Source: Streptomyces sp. NBC_00620
GTDB taxonomy: Bacteria > Actinomycetota > Actinomycetes > Streptomycetales > Streptomycetaceae
DNA length: 64,000 nt
NCBI RefSeq assembly: GCF_026341825.1
Contig: NZ_JAPENY010000001.1
Location: forward strand, 3,720,001 to 3,784,000
Direction: 5' to 3'
The position numbers and the translations under genes were made by a program. Positions 1-6,814 of this stretch are shown here, in pieces (position 1 is the stretch's first letter; every line of letters starts with the position of its first letter). Below the pieces are notes generated by a model. It saw nothing but the letters and a program-made list of their open reading frames with translations, did not search any database and was not told where the DNA came from.

Positions 1-1
1 C

Positions 2-865
2 AAGTCCACCCTCACGAATGCTCTGGTCGGCCAGAAGGTGGCGATCACCGCGAACCAGCCGCAGACCACGCGGCACACGGTGCGGGGGATCGTGCACCGG
101 GCCGACGCGCAGCTGATCCTGGTGGACACCCCCGGGCTCCACAAGCCGCGCACGCTGCTCGGGGAGCGGCTGAACGACATCGTGCGGACCACCTGGGCCG
201 AGGTCGACGTCATCGGCTTCTGCCTGCCCGCGAACGAGAAGCTCGGTCCCGGTGACCGGTTCATCGCGAAGGAACTGGCGTCCATCAAGAAGACGCCGAA
301 GATCGCGATCGTCACGAAGACCGACCTCGTCGACGGCAAGACGCTTGCCGAGCAGCTCATCGCCATCGATCAGCTCGGCACCGAGCTCGGGTTCGAGTGG
401 GCGGAGATCGTGCCGGTGTCGGCGGTCGCGGACGAGCAGGTGGATCTGCTCGCCGACCTGATCGTGCCGCTCCTTCCGGAGGGGCCCGCGCTGTACCCGG
501 AGGGTGACCTCACCGACGAGCCCGAGCAGGTCATGGTCGCGGAGCTGATCCGTGAAGCCGCGCTCGAGGGTGTGCGGGACGAGCTGCCGCACTCCATCGC
601 CGTCGTCGTCGAGGAGATGCTTCCCCGCGAGGACCGGCCCGCCGACAAGCCGCTCCTCGACATCCACGCCTTCGTCTACATCGAGCGGCCCAGCCAGAAG
701 GGCATCATCATCGGGCCCAAGGGCAAGCGGCTGAAGGAGGTCGGCATCAAGTCCCGGAAGCAGATTGAAGCGCTGCTGGGTACGCCGGTGTTCCTCGACC
801 TCCATGTGAAGGTCGCCAAGGACTGGCAGCGGGATCCTCGGCAGTTGCGGAAGCTGGGGTTCTGA
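2..865 (+). CDS. era: GTPase Era, 5' end outside window
   Basis: Ribosome-associated GTPase that binds the 3' end of 16S rRNA during 30S assembly. The frame is open from base 2, and the first residues (KSTLTNALVG) are the second half of the P-loop, so only a short N-terminus is missing. The switch motif TTRH, the G3 motif DTPG, the G4 motif TKTD and the G5-like VPVSA appear in order. The C-terminal third holds the KH RNA-binding domain with the IIIGPKGKRLKEVG core. The gene ends at a TGA immediately before a large inverted repeat. The GTG at 38 is internal and not the true start. Confidence 0.96.
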   Translation, partial: KSTLTNALVGQKVAITANQPQTTRHTVRGIVHRADAQLILVDTPGLHKPRTLLGERLNDIVRTTWAEVDVIGFCLPANEKLGPGDRFIAKELASIKKTPKIAIVTKTDLVDGKTLAEQLIAIDQLGTELGFEWAEIVPVSAVADEQVDLLADLIVPLLPEGPALYPEGDLTDEPEQVMVAELIREAALEGVRDELPHSIAVVVEEMLPREDRPADKPLLDIHAFVYIERPSQKGIIIGPKGKRLKEVGIKSRKQIEALLGTPVFLDLHVKVAKDWQRDPRQLRKLGF

Positions 866-870
866 GGGGC

Positions 871-1068
871 TTTTTTCGCCCCCTCCGCCCCTACCCATTC
901 CCGTCACTTGGGGGCTCCGCCCCCAAACCCCCGCTCCTCAAACGCCGGAGGGGCTAAAAATCTTTAGCCCCTCCGGCGTTTGAGGACGAGGCCGTTCAGG
1001 CCGAAAGCGGGGGTCTGGGGGCGGAGCCCCCAGGAACGGGACGGGAAGGGGCGGAGGGGGCGAAAAAA
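871..1068. repeat. Long imperfect inverted repeat, probable bidirectional terminator (copy 1)
   Basis: The outermost 22 bases (871-892) are exactly complementary to 1047-1068. Further paired blocks lie inside, including GGGGGCTCCGCCCCC against GGGGGCGGAGCCCCC and a central pair around CCGGCGTTTGAGG. The element sits between convergent genes (era and an HTH gene), and its edge touches the stop codon of the minus-strand gene. T-runs at both outer ends suit termination in both directions. Its right half recurs almost identically at 19.55-19.66 kb, so it is a dispersed repeat. Confidence 0.85.
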
Positions 1069-1069
1069 C

Positions 1070-1912
1070 TCAGGGCCGGCCCCCGCTCGGCGACAGGTCC
1101 TGCAGCCCCACCACCCGCAGCAGTTGGAGTCGTTCGTGGGACTCCGTGCCGGGGCGGGCCGTGTGGACGATCAGGAACTGGTCGTGGCCGGAGCTGAGCA
1201 GGATCTCGCAGTCGAGTTCGAGCAGGCCGACGGTGGGATGGCGGAAGCGCTTCGTGGAGGCACGCCGCACGGCGACCTCGTGGGCGTCCCACAGCTCCGC
1301 GAACTCCCCACCGGCCGCCCGGAGTTCGGCCACCAGCCGAGCCGGCCGCGGATCCTCGGGCCGCGCCGCGGTGACGGCCCGAAGGTTGGCGACATGGGCA
1401 CGGGCCAGCTCAGGATGGTCCTCGACGGGGAAGAGGGCACGGGCCCCCGGTTCGGTGAAGAAGCGGCGCACCATGTTGCGGTCACCGCCCGCATCCCCGA
1501 CGAGCGCCGCCGCCATCGCGTTCTGGGCGAGCACGTCACCGTAGTCCGTCGCGATCATCGCGGGCGCGTCGTACAGCCGGTCGAGGATCAGCAGCAGCCC
1601 CGGCCGGACATGCGCGGACGCGCTCTCGGACCGCGGTGGCTCCTCACCCACCAGGTGGAAGAGATGGTCCCGCTCGTCCCCACTGAGCCGGAGCGCCCGC
1701 GCCAGCGCACCCAGCATCTGCCGTGACGGGCGCGGCCCCCGCGACTGCTCGAGCCGCGTGTAGTAGTCCACGGACATCCCCGCGAGCGCAGCCACCTCCT
1801 CCCGCCGCAGACCCGGCGTACGGCGCCGGGCACCCGCCGTGAGCCCCACGTCGGAGGGGTCGAGACGGGCGCGGCCGCGGCGCAGGAAGTCGGCGAGTTC
1901 GGCTCGGTTCAC
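1070..1912 (-). CDS. XRE-family regulator with MmyB-like ligand-binding domain
   Basis: About 280 residues. The N-terminal helix-turn-helix carries the hallmark RRTPGLRREEVAALAG followed by VDYYTRLEQSRG, which is diagnostic of the MmyB-type regulators abundant in Streptomyces. The C-terminal two thirds form the sensor domain, which binds fatty-acid-like ligands in characterised relatives. I chose the GTG at 1912 because the protein then begins VNRAELADF, the family's usual N-terminus; the open frame continues to 2041 without family similarity. It is divergent from an SDR oxidoreductase, its likely target by analogy with similar pairs. The ligand is unknown. Confidence 0.88.
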   Translation of the reverse strand: MNRAELADFLRRGRARLDPSDVGLTAGARRRTPGLRREEVAALAGMSVDYYTRLEQSRGPRPSRQMLGALARALRLSGDERDHLFHLVGEEPPRSESASAHVRPGLLLILDRLYDAPAMIATDYGDVLAQNAMAAALVGDAGGDRNMVRRFFTEPGARALFPVEDHPELARAHVANLRAVTAARPEDPRPARLVAELRAAGGEFAELWDAHEVAVRRASTKRFRHPTVGLLELDCEILLSSGHDQFLIVHTARPGTESHERLQLLRVVGLQDLSPSGGRP

Positions 1913-2028
1913 CCCTCCAGCGTGGCCGAAGGCGCCCGTCTTATCCAGGGAGTGCTGATCCCCTGATCGAGAGGTCTCTCCCGCCGCGCGCCGCCGCGTC
2001 CCAGGCTGGCGGCAGGAGAGAGGAGCAC

Positions 2029-2886
2029 ATGATGCTGACACTGGTGACGGGTACGACGGGTGAGGTCGGGCGCCGTTTTCTCCCGAGGCTGCTGGCGCAG
2101 ACGCAGCCCGGCGAGCAGGTACGGGTCCTGGTCCGCGACGAGTCGAAGGCGTCCCGGTTCGCCGAACTGGGCGCGCAGGTCGCGGTCGGGGACCTGCGGG
2201 ACTCCGACACGCTGGGGAAGGCGCTCGCCGGAGCCGACGCGGTGGTGAACATCGCGGCCTCCTTCCGCGGCGTACCGGACGACGAGGCGCGGGCGGTCAA
2301 CCGGGACGGGGCGCTGGAACTGGGGCGCGCGGCGGTCGCTTCAGGCGTACGCAGGTTCGTGCAGGTCAGCACGAACCTCGTGTACGGCGCGGGGCGGGGC
2401 CGCCCGCACACCGAGTCCGATCCCTACGTGCCCGGCGGCCGCCTGTGGGGCGCGTACCCGGAGGCGAAGCTCGAGGCCGAGCGCGGGCTGCTGGCGATGG
2501 CGGACCTCGACGTACGCGTCGGGCGGCTCTCCTTCGTCTACGGCGAAGGGGACCCGCACATCGCCCAGTCGATGCGGTGGGCGGCGCACTGGGCCGCGAC
2601 CCAGCGCTTGCAGATGGTCCACCACGCGGATGTGGCCCAGGGGCTGCTGCGTCTGCTGTACGCCCCGGGCGCCGACGGCCGTGTGTACAACATCGCGGAC
2701 GACGCGCCGGTGACAACGGTCGAGCTGCACCAGCTCAACGGCCTCGAAGTCCCCGAGGACCTGCACGACCGGCCCGACGACGACCCGTGGCACGGCATCG
2801 TCTCCACCCGCCGCATCCGCCGCGAACTGGGCTTCCGCCCCCTGTACCCCTCGGTCTGGACGGCGGCCGACGTGGGCGCGCTCTAG
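2029..2886 (+). CDS. NAD(P)-dependent epimerase/SDR oxidoreductase
   Basis: A 285-residue extended/atypical short-chain dehydrogenase. The N-terminal Rossmann motif is TGTTGEVG, followed by the acidic VGDLRD segment and the NIAASF strand. The catalytic region contains VSTNLVYG and the YPEAK (YxxxK) pair. A strong AGAGAGGAG ribosome site precedes tandem ATG codons at 2029 and 2032. It is transcribed away from the MmyB-type regulator, which probably controls it. The substrate cannot be inferred; many relatives are annotated as NAD-dependent epimerase/dehydratase. Confidence 0.85.
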   Translation: MMLTLVTGTTGEVGRRFLPRLLAQTQPGEQVRVLVRDESKASRFAELGAQVAVGDLRDSDTLGKALAGADAVVNIAASFRGVPDDEARAVNRDGALELGRAAVASGVRRFVQVSTNLVYGAGRGRPHTESDPYVPGGRLWGAYPEAKLEAERGLLAMADLDVRVGRLSFVYGEGDPHIAQSMRWAAHWAATQRLQMVHHADVAQGLLRLLYAPGADGRVYNIADDAPVTTVELHQLNGLEVPEDLHDRPDDDPWHGIVSTRRIRRELGFRPLYPSVWTAADVGAL

Positions 2887-2887
2887 T

Positions 2888-2906
2888 GCCTGTCCGGCGG
2901 ACAGGC
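2888..2906. terminator. Short hairpin between convergent genes
   Basis: GCCTGTCC and GGACAGGC pair perfectly around a 3-nt loop. It lies between the SDR stop and the stop of the convergent MFS gene. There is no T-run. Confidence 0.6.
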
Positions 2907-2907
2907 C

Positions 2908-4179
2908 CTAGTCCACGCCCCTGATCCGCCCCACCAGCAGAGCCCCCGCGAGCCCGATCACCGCCGCCACCAGGTACAGCACGCGGTAGCCGCCCAGGTA
3001 CGTCACGATCGGTGCCGCGAGGACCGGGGCGGCGACCTGGGGGAGGGCGTTGGCCACGTTGATCACGCCCAGGTCCTTGCCGCGGTCCATCGCCTTCGGG
3101 AGGACGTCCGTCATCAGCGCGAAGTCGACCGAGGTGAAGACGCCGAAGCCGATGCCGAGGACGGCGGCCGCGACGATGGCGCCCGGCCAGGTCTGCCAGC
3201 CGGCGAGGGCGGCCGTGGCGACCGCCATCAGGACGCCCGACCAGATCACGAAGGGCTTGCGGCGGCCCACACGGTCCGACCAGACGCCGCCGACCACCAC
3301 CGTGGCGAGGAGCGTGACGCCGTTGACCGCGGTCAGGATCAGGACGCCCTGCTCCGGGTCGTCGTAGTGCAGGCGGTCCCGCAGGTAATAGAGCAGATAC
3401 AGCAGTACGAGCGCGTTGCTGAGGTTGATCAGGAAGCGGGTCAGCCAGGCCCAGGCCAGGTCGGGGTGGCGGCGGGGGCTAAGCCAGAAGGAGTTGAGGA
3501 AGGGGCGCCAGGCAAACGCGGGGCGGTCCGACACGGGCAGGCGCAGGTCCTTGTGGCGCAGTACGTACGGCAGCACACCCACGAGCGTGAACACCGCGCA
3601 CGCCGCGTATCCGCCGCCCACACCCCCGGCCAGCGTCGCGAGCCCCGTCCCGCCGACCACGCCCAGGATCTGGGCCGCCCCCAACCAGCCGCCCACAGAG
3701 CCCCGTTGGAGCCGCGGCACCCGGTCGGGCACAGCCGCCGTCACCGCGGCGAAGGCGGCGTTCAGTGTCAGCTGGACCAGGCACCAGCCGGCCGCCATGG
3801 TCCAGACGCCGCCCGCGCCCGCCAGGAGCAGCAGTGACAGGGCGCCGCCCGCTGCTCCGGCGACGATCCACGGCGTACGGCGGCCCCAGCGCGCGGTCGT
3901 CCGGTCGGACAGCGCGCCGAAGAGCGGGTTGGCGACCAGCGAGACGACCGCACCCGCACCCGTCACCCACGCCAGCATCGTCTCCTTGGACATGCCGGAG
4001 CCGGGCGCGAAGTCCTCCGCCTGGGAGGCGAGCAGGATCTGCAGGGGGCCGTACCAGCCCACCCAGATCGCCCCGTTGGCGAGCGAGAGCGACGCGGTCC
4101 AGCCCCGGCCGACCCGCTCGACGGGCTCGGCCAGCGCCGCCGCCGAGGGCTCGCTCGCGTCGGTCGAGGGCGCCGTCAT
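2908..4179 (-). CDS. MFS transporter (probable sugar/glycoside permease)
   Basis: 423 residues with about 12 predicted membrane segments. The MFS loop signature between TM2 and TM3 reads GALSDRTTARWGRRTPW, typical of the GPH/sucrose-like MFS branch, and a second copy (GVWSDRVGRRKPF) occurs after the central loop. The ATG at 4179 overlaps the TGA of the upstream beta-glucosidase in an ATGA arrangement, so the two are translationally coupled. The pairing suggests uptake of the glucoside that the enzyme hydrolyses. The substrate is inferred from context only. Confidence 0.86.
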   Translation of the reverse strand: MTAPSTDASEPSAAALAEPVERVGRGWTASLSLANGAIWVGWYGPLQILLASQAEDFAPGSGMSKETMLAWVTGAGAVVSLVANPLFGALSDRTTARWGRRTPWIVAGAAGGALSLLLLAGAGGVWTMAAGWCLVQLTLNAAFAAVTAAVPDRVPRLQRGSVGGWLGAAQILGVVGGTGLATLAGGVGGGYAACAVFTLVGVLPYVLRHKDLRLPVSDRPAFAWRPFLNSFWLSPRRHPDLAWAWLTRFLINLSNALVLLYLLYYLRDRLHYDDPEQGVLILTAVNGVTLLATVVVGGVWSDRVGRRKPFVIWSGVLMAVATAALAGWQTWPGAIVAAAVLGIGFGVFTSVDFALMTDVLPKAMDRGKDLGVINVANALPQVAAPVLAAPIVTYLGGYRVLYLVAAVIGLAGALLVGRIRGVD

Positions 4180-5489
4180 CTCTTGGCCCGCAAAGAGTCC
4201 CGCAGCGCGTCCCGCAGCCACGAGTAGGACGCCTTCGGGGTCCGCTCCAGGGTTCCGTAGTCGACGTGGACGAGGCCGAAGCGGCGCGCGTACCCCTCCG
4301 CCCACTCGAAGTTGTCGAGGAGCGACCACACGAAGTAGCCGCGTACGTCGACGCCCGCCTCCAACGCCCGGTGCAGCGCCCGCACATGACCGTCGAGGAA
4401 CGTGATCCGCTCCTGGTCGTCGATCCCGTCGTAACTGCAGCCGTTCTCGGTGATGACCACGGGCGGGAGCCGGTCGCCGTAGCGCTCGCGGAACCCGGTG
4501 AGCAGTTCCGTGAGCGCCTCGGGGACCACCGGCCAGCCGAAGTCCGTGACCGGGTAGCCTTCCAACTCGCGTACCGAGAAGGGGAGTTCGGCGGGCAGAG
4601 TCAGTCCGCTGAACTCGATCTCCGCGCCCTCGGGGGCGCCCACCTTGGTCGGCTGGTAGTAGTTGATCCCGTACCAGTCCAGCGGCTCCGAGATGATCTT
4701 CAGGTCCGACTCGATGTCACCGGGGAGCAGGTCGGCGATGCCGTCGGGGTAGCGGCCAAGGAGCAGCGGGTCCGCGAACAGGCGGTTGAGGAGCAGGTCG
4801 TAGAAGTCGGCGGCCTCCACGTCCTCCGTGCTCTGAGACGCCGCCCAGGTCGGCCCGTGCGAGTTGGCGATCCCGATGTCGGTGACGCCGGCCGCGCGCA
4901 GGGCCCGTACAGCCAGACCGTGGGCAAGGAGCTGGTGGTGGGCCACCGGCAGGGCGTCGAAGAGCAGCTTCTTGCCGGGTGCGTGTGCGCCCAGTGCGTG
5001 GCCCAACAGGGTGTGTTCGGCGGGCTCGTTGAGGGTGATCCACTTGGTGACGCGGTCGCCGAGGCGGGCGGCGACGACGGCCGCGTACTCGGCGAAGCGT
5101 TCCGCGGTCGAGCGGTTCATCCAGTCGAGGTCGACCGGCAGGTCCCAGTGGAAGAGGGTCGGTACGGGGCGTACGCCCGCCGCGCACAGTTCGTCGACCA
5201 GGCGATCGTAGAAGTCCAGGCCGCCGGGGGAGTTCACCCGGGGCCAGGAGATGGAGAAGCGGTAGGCGTCCACGCCGAGGTCGCGGAGGAGGGCGACGTC
5301 TTCGCGGTAGCGGTGGTAGTGGTCGCAGGCCACTTCGGCTGTGGAGCCGTCCTTCACGTTTCCCTGTTCGGCGGTGAAGGTGTCCCACACCGAGGGGGCG
5401 CGTTTGTCGGTGGCTCCCTCGATCTGGTGGGCCGATGTCGATACGCCCCAGAGGAAGTTGGGCGGGAATTTCGGGAGGGTCGTCGCCAT
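4176..5489 (-). CDS. GH1 family beta-glucosidase, intracellular
   Basis: About 437 residues, normal for GH1, with no signal peptide. The N-terminus FLWGVSTSAHQIEG is the classic GH1 signature. The acid/base glutamate is in TLNEPAEH and the nucleophile in VVITENGCSYDG. The C-terminal aglycone region includes WSLLDNFEWAEGY. It hydrolyses beta-glucosides such as cellobiose in the cytoplasm. I prefer the ATG at 5489, with AAGGA about 11 nt upstream; an in-frame ATG at 5501 has its purine stretch directly abutting. It is first in a coupled pair with the MFS gene. No CebR-type box is visible in the very short upstream gap. Confidence 0.93.
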   Translation of the reverse strand: MATTLPKFPPNFLWGVSTSAHQIEGATDKRAPSVWDTFTAEQGNVKDGSTAEVACDHYHRYREDVALLRDLGVDAYRFSISWPRVNSPGGLDFYDRLVDELCAAGVRPVPTLFHWDLPVDLDWMNRSTAERFAEYAAVVAARLGDRVTKWITLNEPAEHTLLGHALGAHAPGKKLLFDALPVAHHQLLAHGLAVRALRAAGVTDIGIANSHGPTWAASQSTEDVEAADFYDLLLNRLFADPLLLGRYPDGIADLLPGDIESDLKIISEPLDWYGINYYQPTKVGAPEGAEIEFSGLTLPAELPFSVRELEGYPVTDFGWPVVPEALTELLTGFRERYGDRLPPVVITENGCSYDGIDDQERITFLDGHVRALHRALEAGVDVRGYFVWSLLDNFEWAEGYARRFGLVHVDYGTLERTPKASYSWLRDALRDSLRAKR

Positions 5490-5528
5490 GCGCGCGATCA
5501 TCCTTACCCGCAGTAATGGAAGTCAACG

Positions 5529-6101
5529 GTGCCGTGTGAACTGGCCGTTACAGCGTTCCGGGTGTCGGAGGGAATCGGCCTGACCTACGGCGTGCGAGGG
5601 GTTGCGGAGGCGAGCTGCATCCGGACCGGAGAGGTCTGGCCGCTCAACGTGGGTCAGGTCTACACAACGGTCCAGCGCCTGGAGCGTGATGGCCTGGTGG
5701 TCTCCGACGACACGGAGGAGCCCGGGCCGCAGAAGTGCTACCGGATCACCGAGGCGGGCGGCGAGGAGCTGAGGGCCTGGCTGGCCACGCCATCCACGGC
5801 TGATGTGCCGCCGCGCGACGAGCTGGTCATCAAGGTGCTGGTCGCGCTGCGGGTGCCGGGGGTGCGGGTGACCGCGATCCTGCAGACGCACCGCAGGCAC
5901 GTGATCGAGACCATGTCCCGCTACGCCCGGCTCAAGGAGGGGGCCGGGCCGGACGCCATCGGCCTGTTGCTGGTGGCCGACGCCGAGCTGTTCCGGCTGG
6001 AGGCGATCGTGCGCTGGCTGGACGCCGCCGATGCCCGGCTGCGGCAGCTGGCGCCCGCCGAGTCCGCGGACGCCACTGCCAGGGAGAGGGCGGCCCGATG
6101 A
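5529..6101 (+). CDS. PadR-family transcriptional regulator, atypical N-terminus
   Basis: About 190 residues. The wing of the PadR winged helix is clear (WPLNVGQVYTTVQRLERDGLV followed by CYRITEAGGEELRAWL), and the C-terminal Vir-type helical dimerisation region follows. The first ~35 residues match the usual PadR recognition helix poorly (no clear GYEL-type motif), and the best start, GTG at 5529, has no strong ribosome site. Only 27-40 bp separate it from the divergent beta-glucosidase. The 5' end may be a truncated or rearranged junction. Its TGA overlaps the ATG of the ABC ATPase, marking it as regulator of that exporter. Confidence 0.75.
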   Translation: MPCELAVTAFRVSEGIGLTYGVRGVAEASCIRTGEVWPLNVGQVYTTVQRLERDGLVVSDDTEEPGPQKCYRITEAGGEELRAWLATPSTADVPPRDELVIKVLVALRVPGVRVTAILQTHRRHVIETMSRYARLKEGAGPDAIGLLLVADAELFRLEAIVRWLDAADARLRQLAPAESADATARERAAR

Positions 6102-6814
6102 GTCCGGTGCTCGAACTGCGCGGCATCACCAAGGTGTACGGGGCGGGGGCGGCCCAGGTGCATGCCCTGACCGGGGTGGACCTCACGGTGCGGGCCGGGG
6201 AGATGGTCGCGGTCATGGGCCCTTCCGGCTCGGGCAAGTCGACGCTGCTGACCATCGCGGGCAGCTTGGAGCAGCCGACCAGCGGCGAGGTGCTGGTCGA
6301 GGGGGTACCGCTCTCCGGGATGTCGCGCTCCGAGCAGGCGCGGATGCGCCGCCGCCGCGTCGGCTACGTCTTCCAGGACTTCAACCTGCTGCCCGGCCTG
6401 ACCGCCGCCGAGAACATCACTCTGCCCCTGGAGCTGGACGGCATGCGCGCCAGGGTCGCCGCCGCCGCGGCCCTGCGGGCACTGGAGCAGGTCGGCCTCA
6501 CCGACCAGGCGGGCCGCTATCCCGACGAGTTGTCCGGCGGGCAGCGTCAGCGGGTGGCGATCGCCCGGGCGCTGGTCGGGGAGCGGCGGCTGCTGCTGGC
6601 CGACGAACCGAGCGGTGCCCTGGACTCTCGTACCGGCGAGACCGTCATCAGGCTGCTGCGCAGCGCCTGCAGGCAGGGCGCCGCCGCCGTACTGGCGACC
6701 CATGACGCGCAGCTCGCCGCATGGGCGGACCGGGTGGTGTTCGTCCGCGACGGGGTGGCCATCGACCAGACCGCGCCGCCGGCCGGCCCCGAATCCCTGC
6801 TGGCCGAGTCGTGA
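6098..6814 (+). CDS. ABC transporter ATP-binding protein (LolD/MacB type)
   Basis: 238 residues. Walker A is GPSGSGKST, the Q-loop is in FQDFNLLPG, the signature is LSGGQRQRV, Walker B is LLLADEPSGALD and the switch histidine is in ATHD. The length and the EPSGALD motif fit the LolD/MacB/SalX subfamily that pairs with FtsX-type permeases. Start and stop overlap the neighbours (ATGA with padR, GTGA with the permease), so the three are translationally coupled. In actinomycetes such modules usually export antibiotics or peptides, or remodel the envelope; no substrate can be assigned here. Confidence 0.92.
   Translation: MSPVLELRGITKVYGAGAAQVHALTGVDLTVRAGEMVAVMGPSGSGKSTLLTIAGSLEQPTSGEVLVEGVPLSGMSRSEQARMRRRRVGYVFQDFNLLPGLTAAENITLPLELDGMRARVAAAAALRALEQVGLTDQAGRYPDELSGGQRQRVAIARALVGERRLLLADEPSGALDSRTGETVIRLLRSACRQGAAAVLATHDAQLAAWADRVVFVRDGVAIDQTAPPAGPESLLAES

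Noticed and set aside
1913..2041. N-terminal extension of the first MmyB-type regulator to 2041
   Set aside because: The added 43 residues lack similarity and would run across the ribosome site of the divergent SDR gene.
3765..5516. 583-codon open frame on the plus strand
   Set aside because: It mirrors the MFS and beta-glucosidase genes, whose motifs are unmistakable on the other strand.
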